64,000 nucleotides of DNA, taken from NCBI GenBank assembly GCA_027490915.1, contig JAIXXG010000133.1:17713-81712 (forward strand), read 5' to 3'. A program made the translations under genes and the position numbers. Source of the DNA: Microbacteriaceae bacterium (GTDB taxonomy: Bacteria; Actinomycetota; Actinomycetes; Actinomycetales; Microbacteriaceae). How positions within the stretch are numbered: position 1 is the first letter of the stretch; each line of letters opens with the position of its first letter. The notes beneath the pieces are model-generated. The model was given only the letters and a program-made list of their open reading frames with translations, was not told where the DNA came from and did not search any database. Positions 1 to 8,300 of this stretch are shown one piece after another.

Positions 1-486
1 GACGCCCTCGTCGCCCTGCTGGCTGTACGTGATCGCGCCCTCGGGCGTCGTGCCCTCGTTGAGGCCCTGCGCCGTGAGGTCGTTGATGATGCCGGCGCGG
101 TTCGCCGTGGAGATCGGCGCGACGCTGATGAGCAGGCTCGAGAGGTCGACGCCGTCCTCCGCGAAGACGCAGCTGATGCCGCCGGCGAGCTGCTCGGGGG
201 TCGGGTCGAAGAAGTAGTCGTCGCCGTACACGCCGCCCGGGCCGCCGAGCAGGGCCAGGTTCTGGGCGGCGAACGCGTCGAGGCGCGACTGCGGCAGGAT
301 CGTGGTGCAGTCGGTCGGCATCGTGAACACGAGCGGCGTGGGCTCCGGCTCCTCCGTCGGCGTCTCGGTCGGCGTGGGCTCGACCGTGGGCTCTTCGGCG
401 ACGGGCTCTTCGGCGGGGGCGCAGGCGGCGAGACCGCCGACCAGGGCGAGGGCGGCGGCGCCGGCGAGAAGACGCAGGGCGGACAT
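1..486 (-). CDS. Secreted lipoprotein, C-terminus cut by the window edge
   Basis: The reverse strand opens at an ATG (484-486) preceded by AAGGAG at a good distance and reads without a stop to the window edge, giving 162 residues. The N-terminus is a short hydrophobic signal ending in the lipobox LAAC, with the Cys at residue 22, followed by a Pro/Glu/Thr-rich linker (residues about 24-50) and a globular part starting around VFTMPTDCTTIL that contains two further cysteines, possibly a disulfide. This is the pattern of an actinobacterial lipoprotein anchored on the outer face of the membrane. I do not recognise the family. It is divergent from the amidase gene across a 183-bp gap and resembles in layout, not in sequence, the lipoprotein at 2161-2778. 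Confidence 0.8.
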   Translation of the reverse strand, partial: MSALRLLAGAAALALVGGLAACAPAEEPVAEEPTVEPTPTETPTEEPEPTPLVFTMPTDCTTILPQSRLDAFAAQNLALLGGPGGVYGDDYFFDPTPEQLAGGISCVFAEDGVDLSSLLISVAPISTANRAGIINDLTAQGLNEGTTPEGAITYSQQGDEGV

Positions 487-669
487 GGGGCTCCTTGGCG
501 AACGGTTGGGGGGAGCGCGATGCGGCGCTCCGGGCCAGAATCTAGCAGTCGCACCGGCGGCGCAGGCCGGTGTCGGGCGGCCCTCAGCGCCCCCGTAGCC
601 CTTCGTTGCGCAATCGATACCCACGGGCGGTCGCGGGGCGCTCATCGAGCCGCCCCGTAGGCTCGCACC
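487..669. other. Divergent intergenic region
   Basis: This 183-bp gap between the reverse lipoprotein gene and the forward amidase gene must hold both promoters. The only clear element is the Shine-Dalgarno of the lipoprotein gene (AAGGAG on the reverse strand). I see no convincing -10 box or operator. Confidence 0.4.
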
Positions 670-2133
670 GTGTTCGAACTGCATCATCTGAGCGCCCTCG
701 AGCAGGGGGAGTGGCTGCGTCGCGGCGAGGTGCGCCCGCGCGAGCTCGTCGAGCACTACCTCGAGCGCATCGAGCGCCTCAACCCGCGTGTCGGGGCTCT
801 GACGGTCGTCGAGGCGGAGCGCGCGCTGGCCCGCGCCGATGAGCTCGAGCGGCTCGGCGCCCGGTCGGCGCCGCTGTGGGGCATCCCGCTCGCCGACAAA
901 GAGCTCGTGCGACGCTCCGGCCAGCGCACGACCTTCGGGTCGCGACTGCTCGCCGAGCACGTGCCGACCGAGAGCGATGAGCTCGTCGAGCACCTCGACG
1001 CCGCCGGGGCCATCAGCCTCGGCGCGACAGCGGCCCCGGAGTTCGGTCTGCCGTCGTACACCGAGAGCCGGGTCGCCCCACCCGCGCGCACGCCGTACGA
1101 CCTCGGTCGCGGCGCCGGCGGCTCGAGCGGGGGCGCGGCCGCGGCCGTCGCCGCCGGTCTGCTGCCGATCGCACCGGGCAGCGACGGCGGCGGCAGCATC
1201 CGCATCCCCGCAGCGGCGTGCGGACTCGTGGGGCTCAAGCCCTCGCGCGGCCGCGTGCCGGCGGGCAGCGGCCTCGAGCACCTCGCCGGTCTCGTCGTCG
1301 CCGGGCCGATCGCGCGCACCGTCGCGGATGCGGCGCTGCTGCTCGACGCGCTCATCGCCGCCGCGCCCTGGCCGTTCGCGACCCGCGCGCCCGTCGACCC
1401 GCCGCTCGCCTCGGGCCGCGACCACCCGCACACCGGCCCTCTGCTCGGCGCGGCCGTGCGCGGCGAGGGCCGCTTTCAGCTCGGCGTCACCACGAGCTCG
1501 CCGTGGGAGGCCGACACCGCGCTGACGATCTCCCCCGAGGCGCGGTGGGCGCTCGACGAGGCGGTCGCGGGCTTCGCGGCGCTCGGCCACGGGCTCGACG
1601 ACCTCACGCTCGACCCCGAGCCCGACTACGGCCCGACCTTCCGCACGATCTGGAAGGCGAGCGCCGCGGGCATCCCCGCGCACACCGAGGCCGAGCTCGC
1701 CCTCCTCGAGCCCCTCACGGCCTGGCTCGTGCGCGAGGGCCGCGCGCTGCCGGCGAGCCAGTTGGCCGAGGCCCTCGCCTGGCTCGCGGGCTTCGAGCGG
1801 CGCTTCATCGCCCAGCTGACGGGCCTGGATGCGGTGCTCACGCCCGCCCTCGCCCTCACGCCGCGCCCCCTCGGGTGGTACGACCCGCACGATGCCGAGC
1901 GCAACTTCACGCAGCAGGTGCAGTACACGCCGTGGACGAGCATGGTCAACGTGGCAGGACTCCCCGCCCTCACCCTCCCGGTCGGGCTGACGCCCGATCA
2001 CCTGCCCGAGCCGGGCCTGCCCATGGGCGTGCAGCTGATCGGCCGGCCGGGCGGCGAGGCCACCCTGCTGGCGCTCGGCGCACAGTGGGAGCGCGCGCGG
2101 GGCACGGCGCGCATCCACCCGCCGCAGTGGTGA
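670..2133 (+). CDS. Amidase (amidase-signature family)
   Basis: A 487-residue amidase-signature enzyme, which hydrolyses a carboxamide to acid and ammonia in the cytoplasm. The Ser-cisSer-Lys triad is intact by motif: Lys77 in GIPLADKE, cis-Ser152 in GGSSGG and nucleophile Ser176 in GSDGGGSIRIP; the 24-residue spacing between the serines matches the family. The start is a GTG. The substrate cannot be told from sequence. There is no gatB or gatC next door and the length fits a stand-alone amidase, so a GatA role is unlikely. It is a single forward gene between two reverse lipoprotein genes, so it is probably monocistronic. Confidence 0.9.
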   Translation: MFELHHLSALEQGEWLRRGEVRPRELVEHYLERIERLNPRVGALTVVEAERALARADELERLGARSAPLWGIPLADKELVRRSGQRTTFGSRLLAEHVPTESDELVEHLDAAGAISLGATAAPEFGLPSYTESRVAPPARTPYDLGRGAGGSSGGAAAAVAAGLLPIAPGSDGGGSIRIPAAACGLVGLKPSRGRVPAGSGLEHLAGLVVAGPIARTVADAALLLDALIAAAPWPFATRAPVDPPLASGRDHPHTGPLLGAAVRGEGRFQLGVTTSSPWEADTALTISPEARWALDEAVAGFAALGHGLDDLTLDPEPDYGPTFRTIWKASAAGIPAHTEAELALLEPLTAWLVREGRALPASQLAEALAWLAGFERRFIAQLTGLDAVLTPALALTPRPLGWYDPHDAERNFTQQVQYTPWTSMVNVAGLPALTLPVGLTPDHLPEPGLPMGVQLIGRPGGEATLLALGAQWERARGTARIHPPQW

Positions 2134-2160
2134 CGGCGGGCGTGCGGGCGACGGAACCGG

Positions 2161-2778
2161 CTACGGCAGCAGCAGGGCCGCGGCGTCGAGCGTGAGCGTC
2201 TGCGCGTCGCCGAACGTGTAGAGGCTGCCGACCCAGAGCGTCGCCGAGACCAGGTGCGCCTCGGTGTAGGTGATGAACTCCTCCTCGACGGCGATGGTCC
2301 ACAGCTCGCCGCCGTCGATCGGCGTCGCCGTGAACCCGGCCGTGGCCAGAGCGTCGAGCAGGGCGGTGCGGTTCACCTCATCGAGCCGCGCCACCGAGGT
2401 GGTCGACCCGCTCTCGCTGGCCGGCAGGATCCACGTGCAGCTGACCCGCTCATCGATCGCCGCGAGCAGCGTCTCGAGCGCGGGGTCGAGCGTTCCCCAC
2501 CCGCCTGCCCCGGGGCTGCTGACGTCGCCCTGCGGCTCGCGACCGTCGGCCTCGAGGGTGGTGACGAGCGCGGGCGAGTAGATCGCGTCGCACGCGGGCA
2601 GCGCGACGGGGGTCGGCGTGGGCGAGGCCGTCGTGCTCGCGCTCGCGGTGGGAGAGACCGAGGGCTCCGGTGCGGCGGCGGGCGTGCATCCGGTGAGGGC
2701 GATCACGAGGCCCAGCGCGAGGCCGACGCTGCCGAGCGCGGCGCGGAGCGCGGGGGTCGAGGCAACGGTGCGGGCCAT
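2161..2778 (-). CDS. Secreted lipoprotein, function unknown
   Basis: A 205-residue protein with a hydrophobic signal (residues about 12-30) ending in lipobox LTGC, Cys31, then a Ser/Thr/Pro/Ala linker to about residue 60 and a globular domain with two cysteines (LPACDAIY and VSCTWILP) that could pair. It is predicted to be lipid-anchored outside the membrane. I do not recognise the domain. The gene ends 27 bp from the convergent amidase gene. It has the same general layout as the partial lipoprotein at the window start (lipobox, acidic/Thr-Pro linker, Cys-containing domain), so the two may be distant relatives, which is an inference. Confidence 0.8.
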   Translation of the reverse strand: MARTVASTPALRAALGSVGLALGLVIALTGCTPAAAPEPSVSPTASASTTASPTPTPVALPACDAIYSPALVTTLEADGREPQGDVSSPGAGGWGTLDPALETLLAAIDERVSCTWILPASESGSTTSVARLDEVNRTALLDALATAGFTATPIDGGELWTIAVEEEFITYTEAHLVSATLWVGSLYTFGDAQTLTLDAAALLLP

Positions 2779-2804
2779 GCCCGAACCCTAGTGCGCCCGC
2801 GCGC

Positions 2805-3248
2805 TCAGCGGTACCCGCCCTTCGCGAGGCCGGCCTCGACCTCGAAGCGGTTGTGCCGCGCGTCCTGCCCCGCCGCGAGGTAGAGCGGGATGAAGGCGAG
2901 CCCGTACTTCTTCCACTGCGCGCGGTGCACGGCTTCGTGCTCGAGCACGTCGGGGCGGGTGTTGTCGCGCGTGAGGTAGGCGGCGCCGATGGTCGTGCCG
3001 CCGCGGCCGAACGCCCAGCGCGGCATGCCCTCGCAGACGATCACGCCGCCGCGGCGCGAGACGCGGAACCCTCCGAGCAGGGCGCCCCACGTCACGCCGA
3101 CCGCCGTCGCGAACCAGTAGCCCGGGCGGGCGACGACCGGGTGCAGGCCGACGTCGCGCACGACGCGGTTGCGGGCGATGCCCTCGACGGCACGAGCGGC
3201 GCGCCCCTTCCGCGGCGCGCCATCGGCGGCGGGGGATGCGGGGCTCAC
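2805..3248 (-). CDS. HExxH-motif protein, possible zinc hydrolase
   Basis: 147 residues from a GTG at 3246-3248 whose first bases overlap the stop of the upstream flavoprotein gene (GTGA). I chose this start over the longer reading frame to 3320 because of that overlap. A central hydrophobic stretch (about residues 44-60) is followed by HEAVH at 104-108 and then RHNRFEVEAG at 131-140, so two His and a downstream Glu could form a gluzincin-type zinc site. The residues fit a small metallopeptidase-like fold, but the protein is too short for a full peptidase of a named family and activity is unproven. It is translationally coupled to the flavoprotein, with a crotonase one gene further upstream. 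Confidence 0.65.
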   Translation of the reverse strand: MSPASPAADGAPRKGRAARAVEGIARNRVVRDVGLHPVVARPGYWFATAVGVTWGALLGGFRVSRRGGVIVCEGMPRWAFGRGGTTIGAAYLTRDNTRPDVLEHEAVHRAQWKKYGLAFIPLYLAAGQDARHNRFEVEAGLAKGGYR

Positions 3249-4702
3249 GGCCGCCCGTACCCCTCGAGCAGCCGCAACCACACCTCGCTGAGCGTGGGGT
3301 ACGACGGCACGGCATGCCACAGCCGGTCGAGGGGCACCCGACCGACGATCGCGATCGTAGCCGCGTGCAGCAGCTCGCCGACGTCGTCGCCGACGAGCGT
3401 GAAGCCGACGATCACCCGGTCGTCCTCGTCCACGACCATGCGGGCCGTGCCGCGGTAGTCGTCGCCGTGCACGGTCGCCCCGGCGAGCCAGCCCAGCTCG
3501 TAGTCGACCACCCGCGTGCGCAGGCCGCGCTTCTCGGCGGCCGCGGCGGTGAGGCCGACGCTCGCGACCTCCGGGCTCGTGAAGGTCACCTGCGGCACCG
3601 CGTCATGATCCGCGGTGGCGACATGCGCGCCCCACGGGGCGTCGTCGACGGATGCGCCGCTCGCGCGCGCCGCGATCACGTCGCCCGCGGCCCGGGCCTG
3701 GTACTTGCCCTGATGGGTGAGCAGTGCCCGGCGGTTGACGTCGCCGACGGCGTAGAGCCAGTCGTGGCCGCGCACCCGCAGGGTGTCGTCCACCTCGAGC
3801 CAGCGGCCGGGCTCGAGGCCGATCGTCTCGAGCCCGAGGTCGTCGGTGGCGGCAGCGCGACCCGTCGCGACGACGAGCTCGTCGACCTCGAGCACCCGTC
3901 CGCCCGGCAGCGTGAGGGCGACCGTGCCGTCGTCGCGCCGGTCGACGCGCTCGGGAGTGGTGCCGAGCAGCACCTCGGCGCCGTCGTCGCGCAACTGGGC
4001 GGCGACCGCCTCGCCGGCGAACGGCTCGACCTCGGCCAGCAGCCCGCTGCGGGCGAGCAGGGTGACGCGGCTGCCGAGGCTCGTGAAGGCCGTGGCCATC
4101 TCGCACCCGACCACGCCGCCGCCGATGATGGCGAGTCGCGCGGGAACGTGCTCGGTGCTCGTGATCTCGCGCGAGGTCCACGGCCGCGCGGCGGCGAGAC
4201 CGTCGATGGGCGGCATCGCCGCCCGCGAGCCGGTGCAGATCGCCACCGCGTGGGTCGCGGTCACGGCGCGCGTCGAGCCGTCGGCTGCGGTGATGGCGAC
4301 CCGGCGCTCGCCGTCGAGCCGTGCCGTTCCGCGCGCGAGGGCGATGCCCGCCTTCTGCAGCCAGCGCACCTGGCCCGCGTCGTCCCAGTGGGCGGCGACC
4401 TCGTCCCGGCGGCCGAGCACTGCGCGGGCATCCGGCGACCCGGTGATCGCCGCGCGGGCCCCGGCGACCGCGTGGGCGGCGCGCAGCACGCTGCCCGCGC
4501 GCAGCAGCGCTTTCGAGGGCATGCAGGCCCAGTACGAGCACTCGCCGCCCACGAGCTCGCTCTCGACGATGAGCACGCTCAACCCGCCCTGCACCGCGCG
4601 GTCGGCCACGTTCTCTCCGACCGCGCCGGCGCCGATCACCACCAGGTCGTAGGTGTCGCTGGGCGGGAAGTCGGTGGCGGCGGTGGCGGTCAGCGCGGGC
4701 AT
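3245..4702 (-). CDS. Pyridine nucleotide-disulfide oxidoreductase family flavoprotein
   Basis: 485 residues from the ATG at 4700-4702, only 4 bp after the crotonase stop. Features are an FAD Rossmann motif (VVIGAGAVGENVADRA), the redox disulfide CSYWAC followed by MPSKALL, an NAD(P)-binding motif (IIGGGVVGCEMA), the second FAD motif (YAVGDVN) and the dimerisation domain. Family members such as lipoamide dehydrogenase and mercuric reductase pass electrons from NAD(P)H through FAD to the disulfide. Near the C-terminus the usual HPTxSE carries Tyr instead of the acid/base His (PSYPTLSE). This resembles the Tyr found there in mercuric reductases and argues against a lipoamide dehydrogenase role. 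There are no lipoate or 2-oxoacid dehydrogenase genes nearby. The physiological substrate is unknown. Confidence 0.85.
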   Translation of the reverse strand: MPALTATAATDFPPSDTYDLVVIGAGAVGENVADRAVQGGLSVLIVESELVGGECSYWACMPSKALLRAGSVLRAAHAVAGARAAITGSPDARAVLGRRDEVAAHWDDAGQVRWLQKAGIALARGTARLDGERRVAITAADGSTRAVTATHAVAICTGSRAAMPPIDGLAAARPWTSREITSTEHVPARLAIIGGGVVGCEMATAFTSLGSRVTLLARSGLLAEVEPFAGEAVAAQLRDDGAEVLLGTTPERVDRRDDGTVALTLPGGRVLEVDELVVATGRAAATDDLGLETIGLEPGRWLEVDDTLRVRGHDWLYAVGDVNRRALLTHQGKYQARAAGDVIAARASGASVDDAPWGAHVATADHDAVPQVTFTSPEVASVGLTAAAAEKRGLRTRVVDYELGWLAGATVHGDDYRGTARMVVDEDDRVIVGFTLVGDDVGELLHAATIAIVGRVPLDRLWHAVPSYPTLSEVWLRLLEGYGRP

Positions 4703-4706
4703 GGCC

Positions 4707-5522
4707 CTACCGTCCCACGAACTCCGGCTCGGTGCGAGTGAGAAATGCCTGCATGCCGATGCGGGCATCCTCGGTCTGCACGAGGCGCACCAGCTCGCCC
4801 GGCAGCTGGGCCTCGGCGGCTGCATGGCCCTCGCGCACCGCGAGCCGGGCATTGGCGAGCGTGGCCTGAACGGCGAGCGGCGCCTGCGCGGCGATGCGGG
4901 CCGCCAGCTCGCGGGCGCGGGCGAGCTGCGTGCCCGGCTCGACGACCTCCTGCACGAGACCCATGCGGTGCGCCTCGGCGGCGTCGAAGCGGTCGCCGGT
5001 GAGCATCCAGCGCATCGCGCTGCCCCAGCCGGCGGCCGCGGCGAAGCGGGTGGTCGCGCCGCCGAAGGGCAGGATCGCCCGCGCGACCTCGAGCTGCGCG
5101 AAGACCGTGTCGCTCGCGGCGATCACGATGTCGCTCGCGAGCGCCAGCTCGATGCCGAGCGTCAGGCACGTGCCCTGCACGGCGAGCACGACCGGCTTGC
5201 GCACGCGCGAGCCGTCCATGCCCCACGGGTGGATGCCGCCCTCGGGCACCATGGCGAGCCCGTTCGGCCCGATGCGCGGGGCCACGTCGGCGAGGTCGAG
5301 CCCTCCCGTGAAGTGGTCGCCGTGGGCGAAGACGACACCGACCCGCAGCTCGGGATCGCGGTCGAGCTCACCGTAGGCGAGCGCGAGCTGCTCGAGCATC
5401 GCGACATCGGCGGCGTTGCGCTTGTCGGCGCGGTTGAGCCCGATCAGCAGCGTGTGCCCGTCGCGCTCGACGGTCACGCGGGGGGTCTCGGCGGCGGCGT
5501 CAGGGGAGGAGGTCGCAGTCAT
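4707..5522 (-). CDS. Crotonase / enoyl-CoA hydratase family protein
   Basis: 271 residues with the crotonase fold: an oxyanion-hole segment around GDHFTGGLDLADV (about residues 68-80) and the second helix segment QGTCLTLGIELALASDI. Glu in GIELAL and Glu in LEVARAI are candidate catalytic acids. It would hydrate or otherwise transform an acyl-CoA in the cytoplasm. The family is broad (hydratase, isomerase, dehalogenase), so the exact reaction cannot be fixed. It lies just upstream of the flavoprotein gene with a 4-bp gap, suggesting co-transcription; no acyl-CoA ligase or dehydrogenase is close by. Confidence 0.85.
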   Translation of the reverse strand: MTATSSPDAAAETPRVTVERDGHTLLIGLNRADKRNAADVAMLEQLALAYGELDRDPELRVGVVFAHGDHFTGGLDLADVAPRIGPNGLAMVPEGGIHPWGMDGSRVRKPVVLAVQGTCLTLGIELALASDIVIAASDTVFAQLEVARAILPFGGATTRFAAAAGWGSAMRWMLTGDRFDAAEAHRMGLVQEVVEPGTQLARARELAARIAAQAPLAVQATLANARLAVREGHAAAEAQLPGELVRLVQTEDARIGMQAFLTRTEPEFVGR

Positions 5523-5584
5523 GCGCGCCAGCGTAGTGCGGGGCTGGTTCGTGTCAGCGGGCTTTGTCGGCGACCGACGATCAC

Positions 5585-6391
5585 TCAGCGCGTGAGGGCC
5601 GCCAGGATGCGCAGAATCACCGAGAGGTCGTCGCCGAGCGACTCGGCGTCACCGGAGGGCGCGAACTCGGTGACGCCCGCACCGGCGAGCGGAAGCGCGG
5701 CGCGCGCGGCGGCGATCGCGGCCGTGACATCGTCGAGCGCCAGCCCGAACGGGGTCGGAAACCCCACCCCGGCGAACACCCCCGGGTCGAGCACGTCGAG
5801 ATCGATGTGGGCGTAGAGCACGGGCTCGACGCCGAGGGCGCGCGCCGCATCCGCCCGCTCGGCGACCACGGAGCCGACCTCGTCGGCCGCCACCGATCGC
5901 AGCCCGGCCTCCGCGATGAACGCGGCCTCGGCGTCGTCGAGCGCGCGCACGCCGAGCAGCAGCACGTCGGCGGGGTCGACGAGACCGTCGTCGATCATCG
6001 CGCGCAGCACCATGCCGTGGAAGGCGCCGCTCGGCGAGGTCTCGGCCGTGTTGAGGTCGGCGTGCGCGTCGGCCCACAGCAGGATGACCCGCCCCTGCCG
6101 CGCGACGTGCTCGACGGGGGCGTACTCGACCCCGCAGTCGCCGCCGATCACGACGGCCGGCTCGTCGAGCTCGGCGAGGGCCTGCTGCAGCCGCTCGCGC
6201 ACCAGCCGGATCGCACTGAACCGATGGATGCCCGTGCCCTCGGTGTCGCCCGCCTCGAGCGGCACCTCGATGAGGCGCGTCGCGGCGCTCGGCAGGTCGC
6301 CGCGGATCGCGGCGGCCCCGTCGACCAGCCGCATCGCCCGCGACGAGCCCGAACCCTGCCACTGCGGTACGACGAGGAAGGTGCTGCTCAT
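5585..6391 (-). CDS. Arginase/agmatinase-fold protein
   Basis: 268 residues from an ATG at 6389-6391 overlapping the upstream membrane-protein stop (ATGA). The ureohydrolase metal motifs are visible: GGDCG (about residue 96), WADAHADLN (about 120) and HIDLDVLDPG (about 207). Family enzymes split guanidino compounds into urea and an amine with two Mn ions. The first motif is usually GGDH with His as a metal ligand; here it is Cys. That may shift metal choice or substrate, so I do not assign arginase, agmatinase or formimidoglutamase. Glu in VTEFAP near the C-terminus is conserved in style. Coupling to the membrane-protein gene is evident from the overlap. Confidence 0.8.
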   Translation of the reverse strand: MSSTFLVVPQWQGSGSSRAMRLVDGAAAIRGDLPSAATRLIEVPLEAGDTEGTGIHRFSAIRLVRERLQQALAELDEPAVVIGGDCGVEYAPVEHVARQGRVILLWADAHADLNTAETSPSGAFHGMVLRAMIDDGLVDPADVLLLGVRALDDAEAAFIAEAGLRSVAADEVGSVVAERADAARALGVEPVLYAHIDLDVLDPGVFAGVGFPTPFGLALDDVTAAIAAARAALPLAGAGVTEFAPSGDAESLGDDLSVILRILAALTR

Positions 6392-7506
6392 GCGCCCAGT
6401 CTGGCACTCGGGCTGCGTCGCGGCAGGGCGGCATCGATCGTGCCCGCCAGAGCGGCCTCGAGCGGTCCGCGCCGGCCGAGGCGGTCGCACACCAGCCCGA
6501 GGGCGATGCCCGCGATCGCGAGCACGATCAGCAGCGGGATGCCCACCGCGGGCTCGAACAGCCCCGCGGGGCCGAGCGGCTCGAGCAGGGCGATCACCAC
6601 CACATGGCCGACGTACACGGTCAGCGCCACGCGTCCGAGCGCGGCGAGCGGCGCGCCAGCGAGCGCGACCGCGCGCGGTGTTCCCGGTCTGTCGAGCAGC
6701 AGCAGCGCGCCGCCGATGATCGCGATCGCCAGGCCGCCCGCGCCGAGCAGCTCGGCCGTCGTGCCGCTGTGCGCGGTCGCGTCCACCCCCGGCAGCACGG
6801 CCGCGGCGCCGTAGCCGGCGAGGCTCGCGGTCGCGCCGAGGCCGAGCATGAGCAGCCGCACGCGGCGATGCTGCAGCCCGCTGCGCGCGGCGAGCAGGCC
6901 CGCCAGCAGCAGCGGCAGCCAGAGCAGCACCGGGTAGTAGCCGGTCACCAGCCAGTCGAGGGCGAGTGAGCCGGCGTCGGCCGCTGCGACCGGTCCGCTC
7001 GGGCCGAGGCCGGTGAGCTCGACGACGCGGTCGCGCACGAGCGGCGCGGTGACGAGCAGGGCCGCGGCGGTCGCCGCGATCACCGCCCGCCCGGCGAACA
7101 GCAGCGGCACGAGCAGCAGGAACAGGAGGCCGTAAGCGTCGAGGATGATCGCGATGCCGCTGGGGAGCATCCACAGCAGCACGCCCGCCATCAGCAGCAG
7201 CACCGCGCGCAGCGCCAACCGGGCCCGCGCGCGCCCGCGGTGGGCCGTCGGGGGAGCGTCGCCGCCGCTGATGAGGCCGAGCGCGACCCCGGCAACGACG
7301 GCGAAGAGCACCGAGGGGCGGCCGTCGACGAGCAGCTCAGCGGGCTCGGCGCCGCGCGGCCAGGTGTGGGCGGCCATCATGCCGAGCACGGCGAGCCCCC
7401 GCGCGGCGTCGACGCCCTGCAGGCGCGCGGCGGCGCGGGGGAGAGCGGAGCCCGGGGCCGCCGGCGCGGCGTGCCCCGGGCCCGAGGAGGTGCTGATGGT
7501 CGTCAG
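6388..7506 (-). CDS. Multi-pass membrane protein (DUF1624/DUF418-like acyltransferase family), probable CTG start
   Basis: The protein has about eight to nine hydrophobic segments and an N-terminal block RLQGVDAARGLAVLGMMAAH that resembles the start of heparan-alpha-glucosaminide N-acetyltransferase-like and DUF418 proteins (R-x4-D-x2-RG). The first ATG, GTG or TTG in frame is a GTG at 7387-7389, inside that conserved block, so starting there would cut it off. Upstream the frame is open to the pspA stop (TAG at 7510-7512) and holds no ATG, GTG or TTG; CTG at 7504-7506, two codons after that stop, is the best start and gives 372 residues. The 3' end overlaps the ureohydrolase start (ATGA). A role in acylating an envelope glycan is family-based inference. 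Confidence 0.65.
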   Translation of the reverse strand: MTTISTSSGPGHAAPAAPGSALPRAAARLQGVDAARGLAVLGMMAAHTWPRGAEPAELLVDGRPSVLFAVVAGVALGLISGGDAPPTAHRGRARARLALRAVLLLMAGVLLWMLPSGIAIILDAYGLLFLLLVPLLFAGRAVIAATAAALLVTAPLVRDRVVELTGLGPSGPVAAADAGSLALDWLVTGYYPVLLWLPLLLAGLLAARSGLQHRRVRLLMLGLGATASLAGYGAAAVLPGVDATAHSGTTAELLGAGGLAIAIIGGALLLLDRPGTPRAVALAGAPLAALGRVALTVYVGHVVVIALLEPLGPAGLFEPAVGIPLLIVLAIAGIALGLVCDRLGRRGPLEAALAGTIDAALPRRSPSARLGA

Positions 7507-7509
7507 CCC

Positions 7510-8244
7510 CTACTGGCCGATGGCCTGCTGCGCGCCGCCCGACTTGAGGGCGGCGAGGCGCGCCTCGATCTCGGTCTGGGTGCCGAGGTCCTCCAGCGAC
7601 TCGAACTGCGCGTCGAGGGTCGACGCCGCGAGCTCCTGCTGCCCGAGCACCTTGGCCTCCTCGCGGCGGATCTTCTCCTCGAAGCGGCCCAGCTCGCTCG
7701 TCGGGTCCATGATGTCGATGCTCTTCACGGCGTCGATGACCTGGCTCTGCGCGTCGGCGATCTTGGCGCGGGCGATCAGCTGGTCGCGCTGCGAGCGCAG
7801 CTCGTTGAGCTTGCCCTTCATCGCCTCGAGGCCGCCCTTGAGCTTGTCGACGATCTCGGTCTGGCTGGCGATCGTCGGCTCGACGGCCTTCGCCTCGCTC
7901 TCGGCCTGCAGCTGCTTGCCGAGAGCCACCTTCGCGAGGTTGTCGAACTTGTCGGCGTCGGCGGTGTTGCCCGCGGCCCGCAGCTCGTCGGCCTTGGTGC
8001 TCGCGGCGACGGCCTTGCGGCCCCAGTCCTGCGCGGCCGCGACATCCTCCGCGTAGTCCTGCTCGAGCAGGCGAAGGTTGCCGATCGTCTGCGCGATGGC
8101 CGCCTCGGCCTCCTGGATGCTCGCGGTGTAGTCGCGCACCATCTGGTCGAGCATCTTCTCGGGGTCTTCCGCCGCGTCGAGCAGCGCGTGGATGTTGGCC
8201 TTCGCCAGCTGGGCGATGCGGCCGAAGATGGACTGCTTGCTCAT
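7510..8244 (-). CDS. pspA: PspA/IM30 family membrane-stress protein
   Basis: 244 residues, almost wholly helical and charged, beginning MSKQSIFGRIAQLAKANIHALLDAAE, which matches the N-terminal amphipathic helix and first coiled coil of PspA/Vipp1 proteins; ADPEKML-like EDPEKMLDQMVRDY follows. PspA proteins polymerise on the inner face of the membrane, sense packing defects and help keep the proton barrier intact. No pspB or pspC gene is adjacent; instead the upstream gene encodes a TPM-domain membrane protein and the downstream gene a multi-pass acyltransferase-like protein. The same TPM plus PspA pairing is common in actinobacteria, so a shared role in membrane maintenance is plausible. Confidence 0.92.
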   Translation of the reverse strand: MSKQSIFGRIAQLAKANIHALLDAAEDPEKMLDQMVRDYTASIQEAEAAIAQTIGNLRLLEQDYAEDVAAAQDWGRKAVAASTKADELRAAGNTADADKFDNLAKVALGKQLQAESEAKAVEPTIASQTEIVDKLKGGLEAMKGKLNELRSQRDQLIARAKIADAQSQVIDAVKSIDIMDPTSELGRFEEKIRREEAKVLGQQELAASTLDAQFESLEDLGTQTEIEARLAALKSGGAQQAIGQ

Positions 8245-8300
8245 GTGTGGTGCCTTCCTGTCGGTGGTTCGCTGGTCTCGAGGTCGGGTCGAGGGGGGTG

